A DNA stretch of 64,000 nucleotides from Azospirillum oleiclasticum (GTDB lineage: Bacteria > Pseudomonadota > Alphaproteobacteria > Azospirillales > Azospirillaceae): the NCBI RefSeq assembly GCF_013423485.1, contig NZ_JABFFR010000001.1, forward strand, positions 620,001-684,000, written 5' to 3'. Positions 61,891-64,000 of the stretch are shown piece by piece (position 1 is the stretch's first letter; each line of letters starts with the position of its first letter). The position numbers and the translations under genes were made by a program. Below the pieces are notes generated by a model. That model saw only the letters and a list, made by a program, of their open reading frames with translations. It ran no database searches and had not been told where the DNA came from.

Positions 61891-62676
61891 TCAGCGGGCA
61901 TGGGCGATGAAGAAGGAGTTGCGGAAATCCGCCTTGCCATAGAGCAGGGGTGCCCCCTCCGGCGTTTCCACCCGGCCGCCGGCGGCGGACAGCACGGCGT
62001 GGCCGGCGGCCGTGTCCCACTCCATGGTCGGTCCGAAGCGCGGGTAGAGGTCGGCGCGGCCGCAGGCGAGCGCGCAGAACTTCAACGAGCTGCCGCAACT
62101 GATGCGCTCGGCCACGGTAAAGCCCGCGAGGAACGCGTCGGTGAGTTCCGGCGAGCCATGGCTGCGGCTGGCGACCACCGTCAACCCGGCCTCGGGCGGG
62201 GTGCGCGTGCGGATGGCGTGGTCGTGGCGCCCCTCCTGCCAGTGGACGGCGGTGCCGGGACCGCTGGCGGCGTAGAGGTCGCCGGTGACCGGGGCGTAGA
62301 CCACGCCCAGCACCGGTGCGCCGTTCTCGATCAGCGCGATGTTGACCGTGAACTCCCCGTTCCGACTGATGAACTCCTTGGTGCCGTCGAGCGGGTCGAC
62401 CAGCCAGAAGCGCGGGCCGGACAGTTCCGGAAAGCCGTGCGTGGCGCAGGATTCCTCCGCCACGATCGGCAGATCCGGCGTCAGGTGGCGCAGCGCCGGC
62501 AGGATCACGGACTCCGCGGCATGATCGGCCTGGCTGACCGGGCTGCCGTCGGCCTTGGTGGATACGTCGCAGCGATCGTTGTAGAAGCGCAGGATCACCT
62601 GACCGGCCTCATGCGCGATGGTGCGGACATGGGGCAGAAGGGCCGCGGGCGAACTGTCGGTCAGGGGGCGGGTCAT
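61891..62676 (-). CDS. cysQ: 3'(2'),5'-bisphosphate nucleotidase
   Basis: 261 residues, inositol-monophosphatase fold. Metal-binding motifs: 'KADGSPVSQADHAAE', 'VAEES', 'LVDPLDGTKEFISRNGEFTVNIAL' in parts and C-terminal 'TMEWDTAAGHAVL'. It converts PAP to AMP and phosphate, removing the by-product of PAPS use, and so is tied to the CysNC APS kinase at 16-18 kb. ATG 62676 is the family start; the extended open frame upstream is not coding. Divergent from a GNAT gene. Confidence 0.93.
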   Translation of the reverse strand: MTRPLTDSSPAALLPHVRTIAHEAGQVILRFYNDRCDVSTKADGSPVSQADHAAESVILPALRHLTPDLPIVAEESCATHGFPELSGPRFWLVDPLDGTKEFISRNGEFTVNIALIENGAPVLGVVYAPVTGDLYAASGPGTAVHWQEGRHDHAIRTRTPPEAGLTVVASRSHGSPELTDAFLAGFTVAERISCGSSLKFCALACGRADLYPRFGPTMEWDTAAGHAVLSAAGGRVETPEGAPLLYGKADFRNSFFIAHAR

Positions 62677-62778
62677 GGTGTCCTTGGGGCATGCGGCCAA
62701 AAAGCCAGGATAGCGCGTGGCGGTGCGGGCCGGAAGCCTGCCCGGCGGTGGCATACGGGAGCGAATGGGAGGATGACG

Positions 62779-63291
62779 ATGGGATGGCGGCCGATGGCGG
62801 CGGGCGACCTTGATGCGGTGATGGGGATCGCCGCGGTGGTCCACCCCTCCTACCCCGAGCGGCGGGAGGTGTTCGCGGAGCGTCAGGCCCTGTTCCCGGC
62901 CGGCTGCCTGGTCGCGGTGGCCGACGACGCCGTGGTCGGCTACGCCGTGACCCACCCGGCGGTGACCGGCGAGCCGCCGGGGCTCGACACGCTGCTGGGG
63001 GCGCTGCCGGCGGGGGCGGACTGCCTGTACCTCCACGATGTGGCGATCCTCCCCGCCGTGCAGGGACGGCGCCTGGGCGAGGCGGCGTTCGAACGGATCC
63101 GCGCCGTGGCGGTGGGCAACGGATTGGCCGTGCTGGCGCTCATCGCCACGCCGTCGGCGCGCCCCTATTGGCTGCGGCATGGCTTCGCACCGGTTGCGTA
63201 CGACCGGGATCTGGAGGTAAAGCTTGCCACCTATGGCGATGGTCTGGCCTACATGACCCGCCCGTCGCGCGAAATCATCCCGCCGGAATAA
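62779..63291 (+). CDS. GNAT-family N-acetyltransferase
   Basis: 170 residues. GGGAGG sits 6 nt before ATG 62779; ATG 62773 abuts it and is unlikely. GNAT motifs: 'WRPMAAGDLDAVMGIAAVVHPSYPER' in parts, 'LVAVADDAVVGYAVTHP' and the acetyl-CoA loop 'LPAVQGRRLGEAAFERI' (Q/R-x-x-G-x-A-like), then 'PYWLRHGF'. The acceptor substrate is unknown. It is divergent from cysQ across ~100 bp, so shared regulation is possible. Confidence 0.87.
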   Translation: MGWRPMAAGDLDAVMGIAAVVHPSYPERREVFAERQALFPAGCLVAVADDAVVGYAVTHPAVTGEPPGLDTLLGALPAGADCLYLHDVAILPAVQGRRLGEAAFERIRAVAVGNGLAVLALIATPSARPYWLRHGFAPVAYDRDLEVKLATYGDGLAYMTRPSREIIPPE

Positions 63292-63450
63292 ACCATGCCG
63301 CGTCACTGTGGCGCATGAACGGGGGCATGGATTCCGCCGTAGAACGCCCTACCGGGCCATCGATGGCGCGGGGCGATGCGGGGATCGGGCGGAGACGGTG
63401 AGCGGTCGCGCGGCCCTGACCCGGTCGCGCTGTCGTCGAAGGCGTCGTGC

Positions 63451-64000
63451 ATGGTCCGTCCTTTTCTTCGCGGTCTGATCCCGCTGCTGCTGGCGGCCGT
63501 GGTCTCGTGCCCAGCGCTCGCCGCGGCGACTCCGACGGTGCTGGCGCTCGCCTCGTACAGCGAGGACGATCGCTGGACGGAGGCGCAGATCCGCGGCCTG
63601 CGCGGCGCGCTCGGCGACCGGGTGGACGTGATCGTCGAGTTCATGGACATGCGCCGGCTGCCGGACGGGCGGCATCTCGACGCGCTCGCCCTGATGATGG
63701 AGCGCAAATACGCGGCCCGCCCGCCCCAGGTCGTGGTCGCCATGGACGAGGACGCCGTGCGCTTCCTGGTGGCGCAGCACGACCGGCTGTTCCCACGGGC
63801 GAACGCCGTGTTCCAGGGTGCCACCTTCTTCGACCCCGCCGTTCACGGTGGCCAGGGCTGGCTGACCGGGGTGGTCGCCGATGTGGACATCCGCGGCACG
63901 GTGGAGGCGGCCCGACTGCTCCAACCGGGCCTGCGACGGGTCGTGGTGGTCAACGAAGAGCCGCACATCGGCATCGGCCGGGGCCTTGGCCGCGCCTTCG
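63451..64000 (+). CDS. exported periplasmic-binding-type sensor or ABC substrate-binding protein (partial)
   Basis: Starts at ATG 63451 and is still open at the window end after 183 codons. A signal peptide (MVRPFLRGLIPLLLAAVVSCPALAA) is followed by an alpha/beta domain: 'VLALASYSEDDRWTEAQIRGLRGAL', 'PPQVVVAMDEDAVRFL', 'VFQGATFFDP' and 'RRVVVVNEE', in the plan of PF04392-like ABC substrate-binding folds that head many sensor kinases and diguanylate cyclases. Whether an output domain follows cannot be seen. The 160-bp gap before it holds no gene I can support. Confidence 0.75.
   Translation, partial: MVRPFLRGLIPLLLAAVVSCPALAAATPTVLALASYSEDDRWTEAQIRGLRGALGDRVDVIVEFMDMRRLPDGRHLDALALMMERKYAARPPQVVVAMDEDAVRFLVAQHDRLFPRANAVFQGATFFDPAVHGGQGWLTGVVADVDIRGTVEAARLLQPGLRRVVVVNEEPHIGIGRGLGRAF

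Overview
The window is a gene-dense, very G+C-rich stretch of an alphaproteobacterial chromosome. Gene content (fused CysNC, DUF2849 and DUF934 with sulfite reductase, ActP/DUF4212 beside CBS-DUF294, ECF sigma with membrane anti-sigma, glutathione-dependent formaldehyde oxidation) and base composition fit Rhodospirillales, with Azospirillum or a close relative as the best guess. That is inference from family knowledge, not a database match. I recognised no rRNA, tRNA, IS element, phage block or CRISPR array.

Layout. 0-5 kb: the end of an unidentified gene, a PRC-barrel protein, then aromatic amino-acid genes (chorismate mutase, a HisC-type aminotransferase, prephenate dehydrogenase) interrupted by an opposing cupin/JmjC-like oxygenase gene. 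5-8 kb: rodA, whose frame runs far into the antisense of tyrC, and a soluble PAS-PAS chemoreceptor. 8-12 kb: formaldehyde detoxification (adhC-fghA), then a divergent metallo-beta-lactamase-fold/LysR pair. 12-24 kb: a nearly complete assimilatory sulfate pathway made of the ABC importer (sbp-cysT-cysW-cysA), cysH-cysD-cysNC, and a divergent operon for siroheme synthesis and sulfite reduction (cysG-type dehydrogenase, cobA, DUF2849, cysI, DUF934). cysQ, at 62 kb, clears the PAP by-product of PAPS use. 24-29 kb: two acyl-CoA synthetases around a solute-binding protein and a Uma2 protein. 29-31 kb: an ECF sigma/anti-sigma pair preceded by a good GGAAT-N17-CGTT promoter. 31-43 kb: housekeeping and accessory genes (EEP nuclease, methyltransferase, CheD, PBP4-type peptidase, FHA protein, NAD(P)HX dehydratase, phosphatase, TPR protein, pyruvate kinase, GntR regulator, DMT exporter, Cys-rich lipoprotein). 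43-48.7 kb: an AT-richer orphan membrane protein, hutG-like and YbdK-like genes, a TadG-like fragment and three small membrane proteins. 48.7-54.6 kb: acetate-type symporter actP/DUF4212 divergent from a putative signalling set (unknown 210-aa protein, membrane PAS protein with a degenerate DnaQ-fold domain, CBS-DUF294 protein). 54.5-60.1 kb: one uninterrupted 1854-codon gene fusing maltokinase, malto-oligosyltrehalose trehalohydrolase and 4-alpha-glucanotransferase. 60-64 kb: small membrane proteins, a DUF455 ferritin-like protein, cysQ, a GNAT acetyltransferase and the start of a periplasmic-binding/sensor protein cut by the window end.

The observations most worth pursuing are the maltokinase-TreZ-MalQ fusion, the actP-linked module with its apparently inactive exonuclease domain, the AT-rich orphan membrane protein at 43.3-44.5 kb, and the antisense C-terminal extension of RodA.
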